Of a stretch of DNA of 64,000 nucleotides, positions 17,086-24,930 are shown piece by piece (positions within the stretch are counted from its first letter, which is position 1; every line of letters begins with the position of its first letter). This stretch comes from Arthrobacter crystallopoietes (GTDB lineage: Bacteria > Actinomycetota > Actinomycetes > Actinomycetales > Micrococcaceae): contig NZ_CP018863.1 in NCBI RefSeq assembly GCF_002849715.1, positions 2,480,001-2,544,000 of the forward strand, written 5' to 3'. The position numbers were made by a program, and so were the translations under genes. The notes under the pieces were generated by a model, which was not told the origin of the DNA, made no database searches, and saw only the letters and a list, made by a program, of their open reading frames with translations.

Positions 17086-17159
17086 AAAGGTCCTTCTTCT
17101 CAGTAATGCTTCCGCAGGAGGCAACCGAGCAGGCCGAAAAGTTATTCCGCCCCGGCCGC

Positions 17160-17927
17160 CTAATCCTCGTAGAAGGTCTTCGCCGGCCCCTGGTCCAGCG
17201 AGGTCACTATACCCGCGGCGACGTCGCGCAGCTTGATGTTCCGGGTGCTGGATGCGGTCTTCAGGATCTCGACGGCGGACTCCTGGCTGCACCGGTTCTG
17301 GGCCATGATGATGCCCACGGCGACATCGATGTCCGTCCGGGAGACCAAGGCAGCCTTCAGATTGTCGGCGGTCTCGGCGAGGTGGGTGAAGCGGACCGCC
17401 AGCATGAGGCCCAGCGACGTCTGCCGCACGAACTGCTCAACCAGCTCAACGGACTTCTCGTCGAACCGTCCGGGCCGGTGCGAGTAAAGATTCAGGGCTG
17501 CCTTGGTGTCTTCCTGAAGGTGGAACGGAACGGCAAGGATGGATCGCACACCAAGCTGGAGCACCGCCGTCGTATATTGCGGCCACCGCTCTTCCGTCTG
17601 GAGATCGGCAACGAGGACATTGACCTGCTCCCGCGAGGCGGTCATGCAGGGGCCGTCGCCGAACGCGTACTGGATCTCGTCCATGGCCTGCGCGTCTTCG
17701 CTGCTGCTGGCCACGGTGGCGGACCTCTTGTGCCGGAGCAACGTGATGCCGGTGAGGACCTCGTCGCCTGGGGTGGAGAGGCTGGAGGAGGACAGGCGCG
17801 CCAGCCCGTCGAGGAATTCCCCGACGTCGGTGCTGTTGAGAACGAGCTCCTGGAGGTGCTGGCTCAGGTGGGTATCGGTTTTAGCAGTGGACTCAGTGCT
17901 CAAGAACGTTGGCGCCGTTTCACTCAT
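17160..17927 (-). CDS. GAF and ANTAR domain regulator
   Basis: Transcription antitermination-type regulator, about 255 residues. An N-terminal GAF domain (about 40-170, with VLVADLQTEERWPQY and RSILAVPFHLQEDTKAALNLYS) senses a ligand. The C-terminal ANTAR domain (about 190-245: LKAALVSRTDIDVAVGIIMAQNRCS) binds paired RNA hairpins in target messages. The start at MSETAPTF lacks a clear ribosome-binding site. Common in actinobacteria in many copies; the target is not evident, and no ANTAR hairpin pair was identified nearby. Confidence 0.88.
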   Translation of the reverse strand: MSETAPTFLSTESTAKTDTHLSQHLQELVLNSTDVGEFLDGLARLSSSSLSTPGDEVLTGITLLRHKRSATVASSSEDAQAMDEIQYAFGDGPCMTASREQVNVLVADLQTEERWPQYTTAVLQLGVRSILAVPFHLQEDTKAALNLYSHRPGRFDEKSVELVEQFVRQTSLGLMLAVRFTHLAETADNLKAALVSRTDIDVAVGIIMAQNRCSQESAVEILKTASSTRNIKLRDVAAGIVTSLDQGPAKTFYED

Positions 17928-18088
17928 GCACTGCGCGGGCGTCCAGCCCTCGAAGAGCAATCCAAAACGGCCCGCTGCTGAACCGTACCGAAAAAGTATA
18001 GGCCAACGGCAACGCATCCGGCGGCATACCGCCCCGTGGCGGGAGTAATGCCGGACACATGGGCGGCGACATATATTCAGGCGTCTAC

Positions 18089-19435
18089 TCAGGCGTCGCC
18101 CCCGTTGCCGAGGACAGCCCAGGCGAAGGAACCCAGCTCCAATCCGTCACCGCCCACCTGAACGTCGCCGCCGCTGGCGAGAACCGCGCGGTTGCCCGCA
18201 GGCGCATCGATGCTCACGGGACTGTCGGCGAGGTTGAGCGCCACCGTGAGGGAATGCCCGTCGGCCGCCGCTTCATACACAACGTGCGCATTGGCCAGGT
18301 CCAGAACCCGGGTGCGCGCCCGGTGCAGCCAGGGATGACGACGCCGGACGCCGATCAGCTCCTGGTGCAGCCGGTAAATGTCCGCGCCCAGGCTGCTGAG
18401 CTCCGCCGGACTGTCCGGAAAGGCCGGCCGGACGGCGTCGTCCCCGCCGGCACGGTCCTCCTTCACGCCGCGGAACGCCTGCTCGTCGCCGGCATAAATG
18501 GACGGCGTGCCTCCCAGCGTCAGGAAGATAACGACGGCGTGGGGCAGCAGCGCGGTATTGTCCAGCCGGCTGGCGAGGCGGGTGACGTCATGGTTGCCCA
18601 CGAAGGTCATGGGCGCGAAGGACTCGAGGAAGGCGTTGTGCCGGTCCAGCGCGGCGGACAGTTCGTAGAGGTTGACGTCGTTGAGCGAACTCCAGACGGC
18701 CTTCCACAGCTCGTACTGGGTCACCGAGTCGAGCTCTCCTTCGGCTACCGCGGCTGCGTAGTCCCCGTGGATGAACTCGCCGACGAAGTATGCGTCCGGA
18801 TAGTCGGCGCGGACCGCGTCCAGCACCGGCGCCCAGAACGACGGCGGAACCGCATAGGCCGCATCCAGCCGCCAGCCATCCGCGCCGCGGGCCAGCCAGT
18901 ACTTCATCACCTCGACGACGAAATCGCGCACCTGCGGTTCTGCGTGGTTCAGGGCGACCAGGTGGTGGTGCCCCTCGAAGTCCTCGTAGTCCGGCTCGGC
19001 GCCCGGGCTCCACTTTCCGGCCGGCCAGGAAAGCCTGAACCAGGACGACGACGGCGCTGCCGGCCCCTCGCGGAGGACCTCTTGGAACCGGTCAAAGCTG
19101 CGGCCCACATGGTTGAAGACGCCGTCTAGCAGGACCCGCGGCCCGCGCGAATGGGCCGCGGCAATGAGGTCCTCGAAGTCGGCTTCGTCCCCAAGGCGCG
19201 GATCGATGCGGAAGTAGTCAGTGGTGTCGTAGCCGTGGGTCTCGGCGGCGAAAATTGGTCCGAGCGCAATTCCGGAAGCTCCCAGCTCCACTACATAGTC
19301 CAGCCACGCAGTCAGCCGCGGCAGCCGGTGCTGAACCTTGCTGCCGGTCGCGGGAGCGTCCCGTTCCGCCCCGACGAATCCCAACGGGTAGACCTGCCAC
19401 CAGATGGCGTTTTCGACCCAAGCCGGCCTGGCCAT
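18089..19435 (-). CDS. GH13 alpha-amylase family glycosidase
   Basis: Cytoplasmic (no signal peptide) alpha-glucan or oligosaccharide-acting enzyme, 448 residues. The catalytic set is complete: region I DGVFNH (104-109), nucleophile Asp191 in GWRLDAA, acid/base Glu220 in VGEF, and NHD with Asp283. A beta domain ends the chain. Lack of export and small size suggest trimming of internal maltodextrin, trehalose-like or sucrose-like substrates. AGAGG precedes the ATG at normal spacing. Divergent from the ferredoxin reductase gene. Confidence 0.92.
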   Translation of the reverse strand: MARPAWVENAIWWQVYPLGFVGAERDAPATGSKVQHRLPRLTAWLDYVVELGASGIALGPIFAAETHGYDTTDYFRIDPRLGDEADFEDLIAAAHSRGPRVLLDGVFNHVGRSFDRFQEVLREGPAAPSSSWFRLSWPAGKWSPGAEPDYEDFEGHHHLVALNHAEPQVRDFVVEVMKYWLARGADGWRLDAAYAVPPSFWAPVLDAVRADYPDAYFVGEFIHGDYAAAVAEGELDSVTQYELWKAVWSSLNDVNLYELSAALDRHNAFLESFAPMTFVGNHDVTRLASRLDNTALLPHAVVIFLTLGGTPSIYAGDEQAFRGVKEDRAGGDDAVRPAFPDSPAELSSLGADIYRLHQELIGVRRRHPWLHRARTRVLDLANAHVVYEAAADGHSLTVALNLADSPVSIDAPAGNRAVLASGGDVQVGGDGLELGSFAWAVLGNGGDA

Positions 19436-19472
19436 GAATGCCTCTTTCCGCTGAAGGATGCTACCTCCGGTA

Positions 19473-19494
19473 TTGTGTCAGCAATTGGACACAA
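19473..19494. promoter_or_regulatory. inverted repeat TTGTGTC-N8-GACACAA
   Basis: Perfect 7-base arms separated by eight bases, in the 155-base divergent region between the GH13 gene (start 19435) and the reductase-desaturase operon. Its size and symmetry fit a TetR-type operator. No regulator gene is adjacent, so the protein would act in trans. Confidence 0.6.
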
Positions 19495-19561
19495 AGACTC
19501 CCGAAAGTTCTTCCCACACGGTAGTTTCAAGAGTACGATCGTAGGTCCCGCGAGGAGAATT

Positions 19562-19594
19562 ATGGCTCAATCCGTCATAAGGGCGACGGCATGA
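19562..19594 (+). CDS. 10-codon leader ORF coupled to the ferredoxin reductase
   Basis: ATG with an excellent CGAGGAG eight bases upstream encodes MAQSVIRATA and stops at TGA overlapping the reductase ATG (ATGA). The reductase itself has only a weak site of its own (AAGGGCGACGGC). The peptide has no known function. The arrangement suggests that ribosomes entering here reinitiate on the reductase. Confidence 0.5.
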   Translation: MAQSVIRATA

Positions 19595-20673
19595 TCCGGC
19601 TCCGGCAGCTGGCGCAGGCCGCGTCCGTTCTGACAACCCCGTTGGCTCCCGAAGATATTCTGTCCCTGTTCAACCCGGTGTTCTCGGCCCGCCAAATGCG
19701 CGGCGTGGTGACCCGGGTCGTACCGGAGACAGCCGGGTCAGCCACCATTTATTTCCGCCCCGGCCCCGGCTGGCAAGCCCACCAGGCTGGCCAATGGGCG
19801 CGCATCGGCGTCGAACTGGACGGCGTGCGCCACTGGCGTTCCTATTCGCTGAGCACTGCCGCCGGCGAGGACCCGGCCATCACCGTGACCGACATCGGAG
19901 CGGTCTCGGGTGCCCTGGTGCGCAAGGTCAAACCCGGCGACGTGCTGTTCCTGGCCGCGCCGCAGGGTGACTTTGTCCTGCCCGAACAGCCCCGGCCCCT
20001 GCTGATGCTTACCGCCGGCAGCGGCATCACCCCGGTCATGTCCATGATCCGCACGCTCGTGCCGGCCCGCCCGGACGCAGACGTGGTGCTCATCCACTCG
20101 GTCCGGACCCCGCAGGACAGCATCTTCGGGGAGGAACTGCACGAACTGGCCGACCAGTTCCCGCGCCTGCACGTCCTCCACTGGTTCACCGGGGAACACG
20201 GCAGGTTCGATTTCAGCTCGCCCGCCGAGCTGGACCGGCTCTGCCCGGACTGGCGGGAACGCGCCGCCTACGCCTGTGGCCCCGAAGGCTTCCTCGATGA
20301 AGCCGAAGCGCTCTGGGCGCGCGAAGCGGCTGCGTCCAAAACCGGCGTTCCCGCGGTGACCGGCGCCCTGACCATTGAACGCTTCAGTACCGGCCTTGCC
20401 GGCGGCGAAGGGCACGACGGCGGCCTAGTCACCTTTGAGGCGTCCGACCGCGAAATCGAGGCGGACGGAAATACCCCGCTGCTCGACGTCGGCGAAGAGG
20501 CCGGTATCCTGATGCCCAGTGGCTGCCGGATGGGGATCTGCCAAAGCTGCCTCGCACCACTGCGCGCCGGACAAGTCCGCGACCTGCGGACCGGCGAAGT
20601 CCTCGGCGAACCCGGCCAACTCATCCAGACATGCATTACGGCAGCCGCCGGACCTGTCAACCTGGATCTCTAA
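19591..20673 (+). CDS. ferredoxin reductase with fused 2Fe-2S domain
   Basis: Electron-transfer flavoprotein, 360 residues: FAD-binding barrel (HWRSYSLSTA), NAD(P)-binding Rossmann domain (LMLTAGSGITPVMSM; YACGPEGFLDEAE) and a C-terminal plant-type ferredoxin domain with cluster ligands CRMGICQSC plus a later TCIT. Such proteins feed electrons to membrane fatty-acid desaturases or hydroxylases. The desaturase gene follows after 11 bases with its own AAGGAGG, so the pair forms a self-contained desaturase system. Confidence 0.93.
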   Translation: MIRLRQLAQAASVLTTPLAPEDILSLFNPVFSARQMRGVVTRVVPETAGSATIYFRPGPGWQAHQAGQWARIGVELDGVRHWRSYSLSTAAGEDPAITVTDIGAVSGALVRKVKPGDVLFLAAPQGDFVLPEQPRPLLMLTAGSGITPVMSMIRTLVPARPDADVVLIHSVRTPQDSIFGEELHELADQFPRLHVLHWFTGEHGRFDFSSPAELDRLCPDWRERAAYACGPEGFLDEAEALWAREAAASKTGVPAVTGALTIERFSTGLAGGEGHDGGLVTFEASDREIEADGNTPLLDVGEEAGILMPSGCRMGICQSCLAPLRAGQVRDLRTGEVLGEPGQLIQTCITAAAGPVNLDL

Positions 20674-20684
20674 GGAGGAAAATT

Positions 20685-21839
20685 ATGGAAAGCGTTTCCA
20701 CTACGGCCACAGCCCGCAGAACCGGTGCGCTCGCCGCATCAGGGCATCCACTGGTCCGACCGCCAGCGGCCGCCCATCTCTCCGATGAGCAGGTTGCCGA
20801 ACTCGGCCGCGAGCTGGACGCCATCCGCGACGAAGTCATCGCCGAGCGCGGTGCCTCTGATGCCGCCTACATCCGGCGGGTGATCAAGGCCCAGCGCGGA
20901 CTCGAGATCGCAGGCCGCGCGGCACTCCTGGCCGGGCGCAACAAGACCGCGTGGGTCACCGGCACCACCCTCCTGAGCTTCGCGAAGATTCTGGAGAACA
21001 TGGAGATCGGCCACAACGTGCTCCACGGCCAGTGGGACTGGATGCGCGATCCGGACATCCACTCCACCACCTGGGAATGGGACTTCGTCACCCCGGCACG
21101 TTCCTGGCAGCACACCCACAACGACCTGCACCACCGCTGGACCAACGTCATCGGCAAGGACAAAGACGTCGGCTACAACCTGCTGCGCATGTCGCCGGAC
21201 CAGCCGTGGCGGCCCTTCAACCTGGGCAATCCGCTGTGGAACGCGATCCTGGCGCCCGTGTTCGAATGGGGGATCGCCATCTACGACCTGGAACTGGTGG
21301 ATTACCGCGAGGGCACGAAGTCCAAGGCCGCTCTCGTCAGGGATCTCAAGGCCATGGGCCGCAAGGCCCTGCGCCAGTTCACCAAGGACTACGCCGCAAC
21401 GCCGATCGTGGCCATGGTCACCGGCTCCGGCAAGCAAGCGCTCTGGGGAACGCTGGCCGCCAACGCCGTCCGCAACGTCTGGGCGCATGCGGTCATCTTC
21501 TGCGGCCACTTTCCCGACGGGGCGGATACCTTTACCGAGGAAATGGTCGACGGCGAAACCCGTGGCGACTGGTATGTGCGCCAGATGATTGGATCGGCAA
21601 ACATCTCCGGTTCCAAGTTCATGCACCTGATGACCGGAAACCTGTCCCACCAGATCGAACACCACCTGTTCCCCGATCTGCCCTCCAACCGCTACATCGA
21701 GGTGGCCCCGAAAGTACGCGACATCTGCCGCCGCTACGGATTGCCCTACAACTCCGGCCCCCTGTTCAAGCAGGTCGGCTCCTCCTGGGCGAAGGTCTTC
21801 AAGTACGCCCTCCCGGACAAGGCTGCGCCGGCTTCCTGA
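20685..21839 (+). CDS. membrane fatty acid desaturase
   Basis: Di-iron acyl desaturase, 384 residues. The three histidine boxes are present: HNVLHGQ, HTHNDLHH and HQIEHH. The third box with Gln is typical of front-end or acyl-lipid desaturases and of mycobacterial DesA3-like stearoyl-CoA desaturases. Start 20685 follows a strong AAGGAGG. Fed by the upstream ferredoxin reductase, it would insert double bonds into membrane acyl chains, for example on cold shift. The shared promoter contains the TTGTGTC inverted repeat. Confidence 0.93.
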   Translation: MESVSTTATARRTGALAASGHPLVRPPAAAHLSDEQVAELGRELDAIRDEVIAERGASDAAYIRRVIKAQRGLEIAGRAALLAGRNKTAWVTGTTLLSFAKILENMEIGHNVLHGQWDWMRDPDIHSTTWEWDFVTPARSWQHTHNDLHHRWTNVIGKDKDVGYNLLRMSPDQPWRPFNLGNPLWNAILAPVFEWGIAIYDLELVDYREGTKSKAALVRDLKAMGRKALRQFTKDYAATPIVAMVTGSGKQALWGTLAANAVRNVWAHAVIFCGHFPDGADTFTEEMVDGETRGDWYVRQMIGSANISGSKFMHLMTGNLSHQIEHHLFPDLPSNRYIEVAPKVRDICRRYGLPYNSGPLFKQVGSSWAKVFKYALPDKAAPAS

Positions 21840-22005
21840 CTAAACTTCCTGACATCGGCTTGCTGACACCGGTCCGCGTTTTCTTGTCCTTCCTCTGCAC
21901 TTCTTGACTTTCCTACCCGGCAGGAACAGTGTTTGTGCAGCGCCGGAAAAGCCGCAGCGGATAAAACCTGCAGCAATGGGTTGCGCTGGGGAAGTGTGGC
22001 GTGTC

Positions 22006-22764
22006 ATGGAATCCACCGGTACGGGTCAACGAACAGGCAGGCAGCCCGGCGGAGGCATCCGCCGGGTGACCGGAGGGTTGTTCATCATCAGCGCCCTGAC
22101 CTTCGCCGGGGCGGCCACAGTCCTATCGGCGACGTTCGATTGGCCGGATATCCTGCGCGAGCCGACCGCTGTAGTGCTGCCGGCCTTTGCCGCCGGAGGC
22201 CCTGGCCTGGTCTGGACCTGGTTTGCGACCGCGTGGACGTACGGCATTCTTGCCGTTCCGATCCTGCTGCTGCCTGCCGCCCTGCGCAGGAGCGAGGACC
22301 CTGCGCTGCGCGCGGCCACCTACTTTGGTGCCACATCCGTGGTGCTGTCGCTCATCGGATTTCTGCGCTGGGTCTTCGTCGTGCCGCAGCTGGCCGAGGC
22401 TTACGTTGCCGGCGACGCTGCCACCAGGACCGCGGTGGACGCCGCCTGGACTGCCCAGCACCAGTTCGGCGGCGCGCTGCTCGGCGAGCACCTCGGCCAA
22501 CTGCTGGTCATCGGCTGGACCATAGCACTTAGTGCGGTCATCCTGCGCAGCCGCGTCCTGCCGCGCTGGCTTGGCGCCGCCGGCCTAGTCACCAGTGCCC
22601 TTTATCTGCTCAACCAGGGTGACATCCTGGCCACTGCCGTGCCCGGTTTCCCTGTCTGGGACCTTGCAGGGCTGATTGGCAGCTCAACGTGGGGACTGTG
22701 GGTTGCCGTCCTCGGCGCCGTCCTCCTGCTCAAACGAACGACGCCGGCTCCGATCCCGCAGTAA
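22006..22764 (+). CDS. DUF4386-like membrane protein
   Basis: Polytopic membrane protein, about 252 residues and six to seven helices, resembling the uncharacterised DUF4386 family (TGGLFIISALTFAGA at the start; EHLGQLLVIGWTIALS and LPRWLGAAGLVTSALYLLNQ later). The start is uncertain: ATG 22006 and an in-frame GTG 12 bases earlier both sit behind GGGGA. Function unknown. Convergent with the hemerythrin gene. Confidence 0.72.
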   Translation: MESTGTGQRTGRQPGGGIRRVTGGLFIISALTFAGAATVLSATFDWPDILREPTAVVLPAFAAGGPGLVWTWFATAWTYGILAVPILLLPAALRRSEDPALRAATYFGATSVVLSLIGFLRWVFVVPQLAEAYVAGDAATRTAVDAAWTAQHQFGGALLGEHLGQLLVIGWTIALSAVILRSRVLPRWLGAAGLVTSALYLLNQGDILATAVPGFPVWDLAGLIGSSTWGLWVAVLGAVLLLKRTTPAPIPQ

Positions 22765-22776
22765 GCCCGACGGCAA

Positions 22777-23352
22777 TCAGCCGGTGTGCCGTCCCGTGAG
22801 CTTGTCCCGGAGCCGGTCGACCATGCCCACACCGGGGCCGACGGTCTTGTGGAACAGCTCGGAGTGCGGCGCATGCGGGTGCGGTCGGGTCGGGGCCAGT
22901 TTCTTGGCTTTCTCGACCTTTTCACCCAGATCGATGAGTTTCTCGGCAGGGATGTGGGCGCGTAGCTGGGGGAATTGCTCGGACTCCTCGTCCTTCGCAT
23001 GGTGGCGCAACTTCGCCTCCAGTTCGCGGATTAGTTCCATGAATTCCGGATCAGCGGCGTTGACGTCTTCAACCTGCTTCATCAGGCGGACTATCTCGTC
23101 GTGCTCTTTCTTATCGTGCTCGACCTCTTTCGTACCGTTCGGCACGTGCTCTTCTACCGCCGGGTAGACGAACATCTCTTCGGCGACGGCGTGGCGCATC
23201 ACCTCTGCGATCACGGTATCGGCCAGATCCCGGCGCTGACTGGGATCGGATGTGCCCTCGATCTGTCCGATCAGCGCGACCATCTCCTGGTGGTCGGTCG
23301 TGAGGATATCGACGACATCCGTGCTTGTTGCACCACTACTGGACTCGGTCAT
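22777..23352 (-). CDS. hemerythrin HHE-domain protein
   Basis: A 191-residue cation-binding protein with a four-helix hemerythrin-like domain (about 14-145). Metal ligands are seen in TTDHQEMVALIGQIEG, MRHAVAEEMFVYPAV, EHDKKEHDEI and LRHHAKDEESEQFPQL. A basic C-terminal tail follows. Such proteins bind a di-iron centre and sense or buffer oxygen, NO or peroxide. Start has AGGAGG eight bases upstream. Monocistronic and divergent from the sugar transporter. Confidence 0.9.
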   Translation of the reverse strand: MTESSSGATSTDVVDILTTDHQEMVALIGQIEGTSDPSQRRDLADTVIAEVMRHAVAEEMFVYPAVEEHVPNGTKEVEHDKKEHDEIVRLMKQVEDVNAADPEFMELIRELEAKLRHHAKDEESEQFPQLRAHIPAEKLIDLGEKVEKAKKLAPTRPHPHAPHSELFHKTVGPGVGMVDRLRDKLTGRHTG

Positions 23353-23514
23353 GAGACGTCCCTCCTTTGGGTCGTTGCTCCCGTGCATTGGCAGTAACCG
23401 CCAACGTACCACCGCCCAACAGCAAGATCTACGCCTGTCCTAATATGGGCGTTCACCCCGGAATTCAAGGGCCCACGAGCGACGATAAGCTTACTGAGCA
23501 GTAGGCTGAGTTCC

Positions 23515-24918
23515 ATGCAGAAGCCCCTGGTCCACGAAAAGACTCCGCTCAAAGTCGTCATGGTCGCCATCGTTGCGGCGCTCGGCGGTTTCCTGTTCGG
23601 CTTCGATAGCGCCGTGATCAACGGCGCCGTCGACGCGGTGCAGCAGCAGTTCGGACTGGGCAGTGTACTGCTCGGCTTTACCGTCTCCTGCGCACTGCTC
23701 GGAGCGATGATCGGAGCCTGGCTCTCCGGCCCGCTCGCCGACCGCCAGGGCCGGGTCCGGGCGATGCTGGTGGCTTCCGTCCTCTTCACACTCTCGGCCG
23801 TCGGCTCCGGCCTCGCCTTCGGCGTGACCGACCTGATCATCTGGCGCTTCATCGGCGGCATCGGTGTCGGCATGGCATCGGTTCTCGCCCCGGCCTATAT
23901 TGCGGAGGTGTCGCCCGCGCACAGCCGCGGCCGGCTCGGTTCGCTGCAGCAGTTGGCCATCGTGCTCGGTATTTTTGTGGCATTGCTGACTGACGCGTTC
24001 CTGGCCGCAGTTGCCGGCGGGGCGGGGGAGCCGATGTGGTTCGGGCTGGAGGCCTGGCGCTGGATGTTCCTGGCCGAAACTGTTCCCGCCGTGCTGTACG
24101 GGCTGCTGGCCCTGCAGGTACCCGAATCGCCTCGCTATTTGGTAGCCAAAGACGAACTGGTGGGCGCTGCCAAGGTGTTGCGCGACGTCGTTGGCCTTAA
24201 CGGCAAGCAGGCGGTGCAGGACAAGATCCAGGCCATCCGCGAAACCATCCACAGCGAGGAACGGCAGGGACTCAAAGACCTGATGGGCGGCAAGGGTTGG
24301 CTGCTGCCCATCGTGTGGATTGGCATCTTCCTGTCTGTATTCCAGCAGTTCGTCGGCATCAACGTGATCTTCTACTACTCGACGAGCCTGTGGAGGTCCG
24401 TGGGCTTCAACGAGTCCGATTCCTTCAGCATTACCGTCATCACCTCGGTGACCAACATCGTGGTAACGGTGGTGGCCATCATGCTGGTGGACAAGGTGGG
24501 GCGCAAGCCGCTGCTGGTGGCTGGCTCGATCGGCATGTTGCTCTCGCTTGGCGTGATGGCGCTGTGTTTCAGCCAAGCCATCGGGACTGGCGAAGACGTC
24601 ACCCTGCCGCAACCGTGGGGTGTCGTGGCATTGATCGCGGCCAACCTGTTTGTGGTTTCCTTCGGCGCCACTTGGGGACCCGTGGTCTGGGTCTTGCTGG
24701 GGGAGATGTTCCCCAACAGGATCCGTGCCGTGGCGCTCTCCGTCGCCGCGGCCGCGCAGTGGCTGGCCAACTTTGCGATCACCACCACCTTCCCGTTCCT
24801 CGCGGATATCGACCTGACGCTGGCCTACGGACTGTACGCGTTCTTCGCGCTGCTGTCCCTGGTGTTCGTCTGGAAGTTCGTGCCGGAGACCAAGGGTAAG
24901 GAACTCGAGGCCATGTAG
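23515..24918 (+). CDS. sugar porter family MFS transporter
   Basis: Twelve-helix sugar:proton symporter or facilitator, 467 residues. Signatures include GGFLFGFDSAVINGA in helix 1, PLADRQGR in loop 2-3, PESPRYLV before the central loop, QQFVGINVIFYYS in helix 7 and the C-terminal VPETKGKELE. It most resembles glucose, xylose or inositol porters; the sugar cannot be assigned. Ribosome-binding site is modest (AGGCTGAG). Ends 12 bases before the convergent DUF222 gene. Confidence 0.92.
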   Translation: MQKPLVHEKTPLKVVMVAIVAALGGFLFGFDSAVINGAVDAVQQQFGLGSVLLGFTVSCALLGAMIGAWLSGPLADRQGRVRAMLVASVLFTLSAVGSGLAFGVTDLIIWRFIGGIGVGMASVLAPAYIAEVSPAHSRGRLGSLQQLAIVLGIFVALLTDAFLAAVAGGAGEPMWFGLEAWRWMFLAETVPAVLYGLLALQVPESPRYLVAKDELVGAAKVLRDVVGLNGKQAVQDKIQAIRETIHSEERQGLKDLMGGKGWLLPIVWIGIFLSVFQQFVGINVIFYYSTSLWRSVGFNESDSFSITVITSVTNIVVTVVAIMLVDKVGRKPLLVAGSIGMLLSLGVMALCFSQAIGTGEDVTLPQPWGVVALIAANLFVVSFGATWGPVVWVLLGEMFPNRIRAVALSVAAAAQWLANFAITTTFPFLADIDLTLAYGLYAFFALLSLVFVWKFVPETKGKELEAM

Positions 24919-24930
24919 CCGTGCCCGGTT

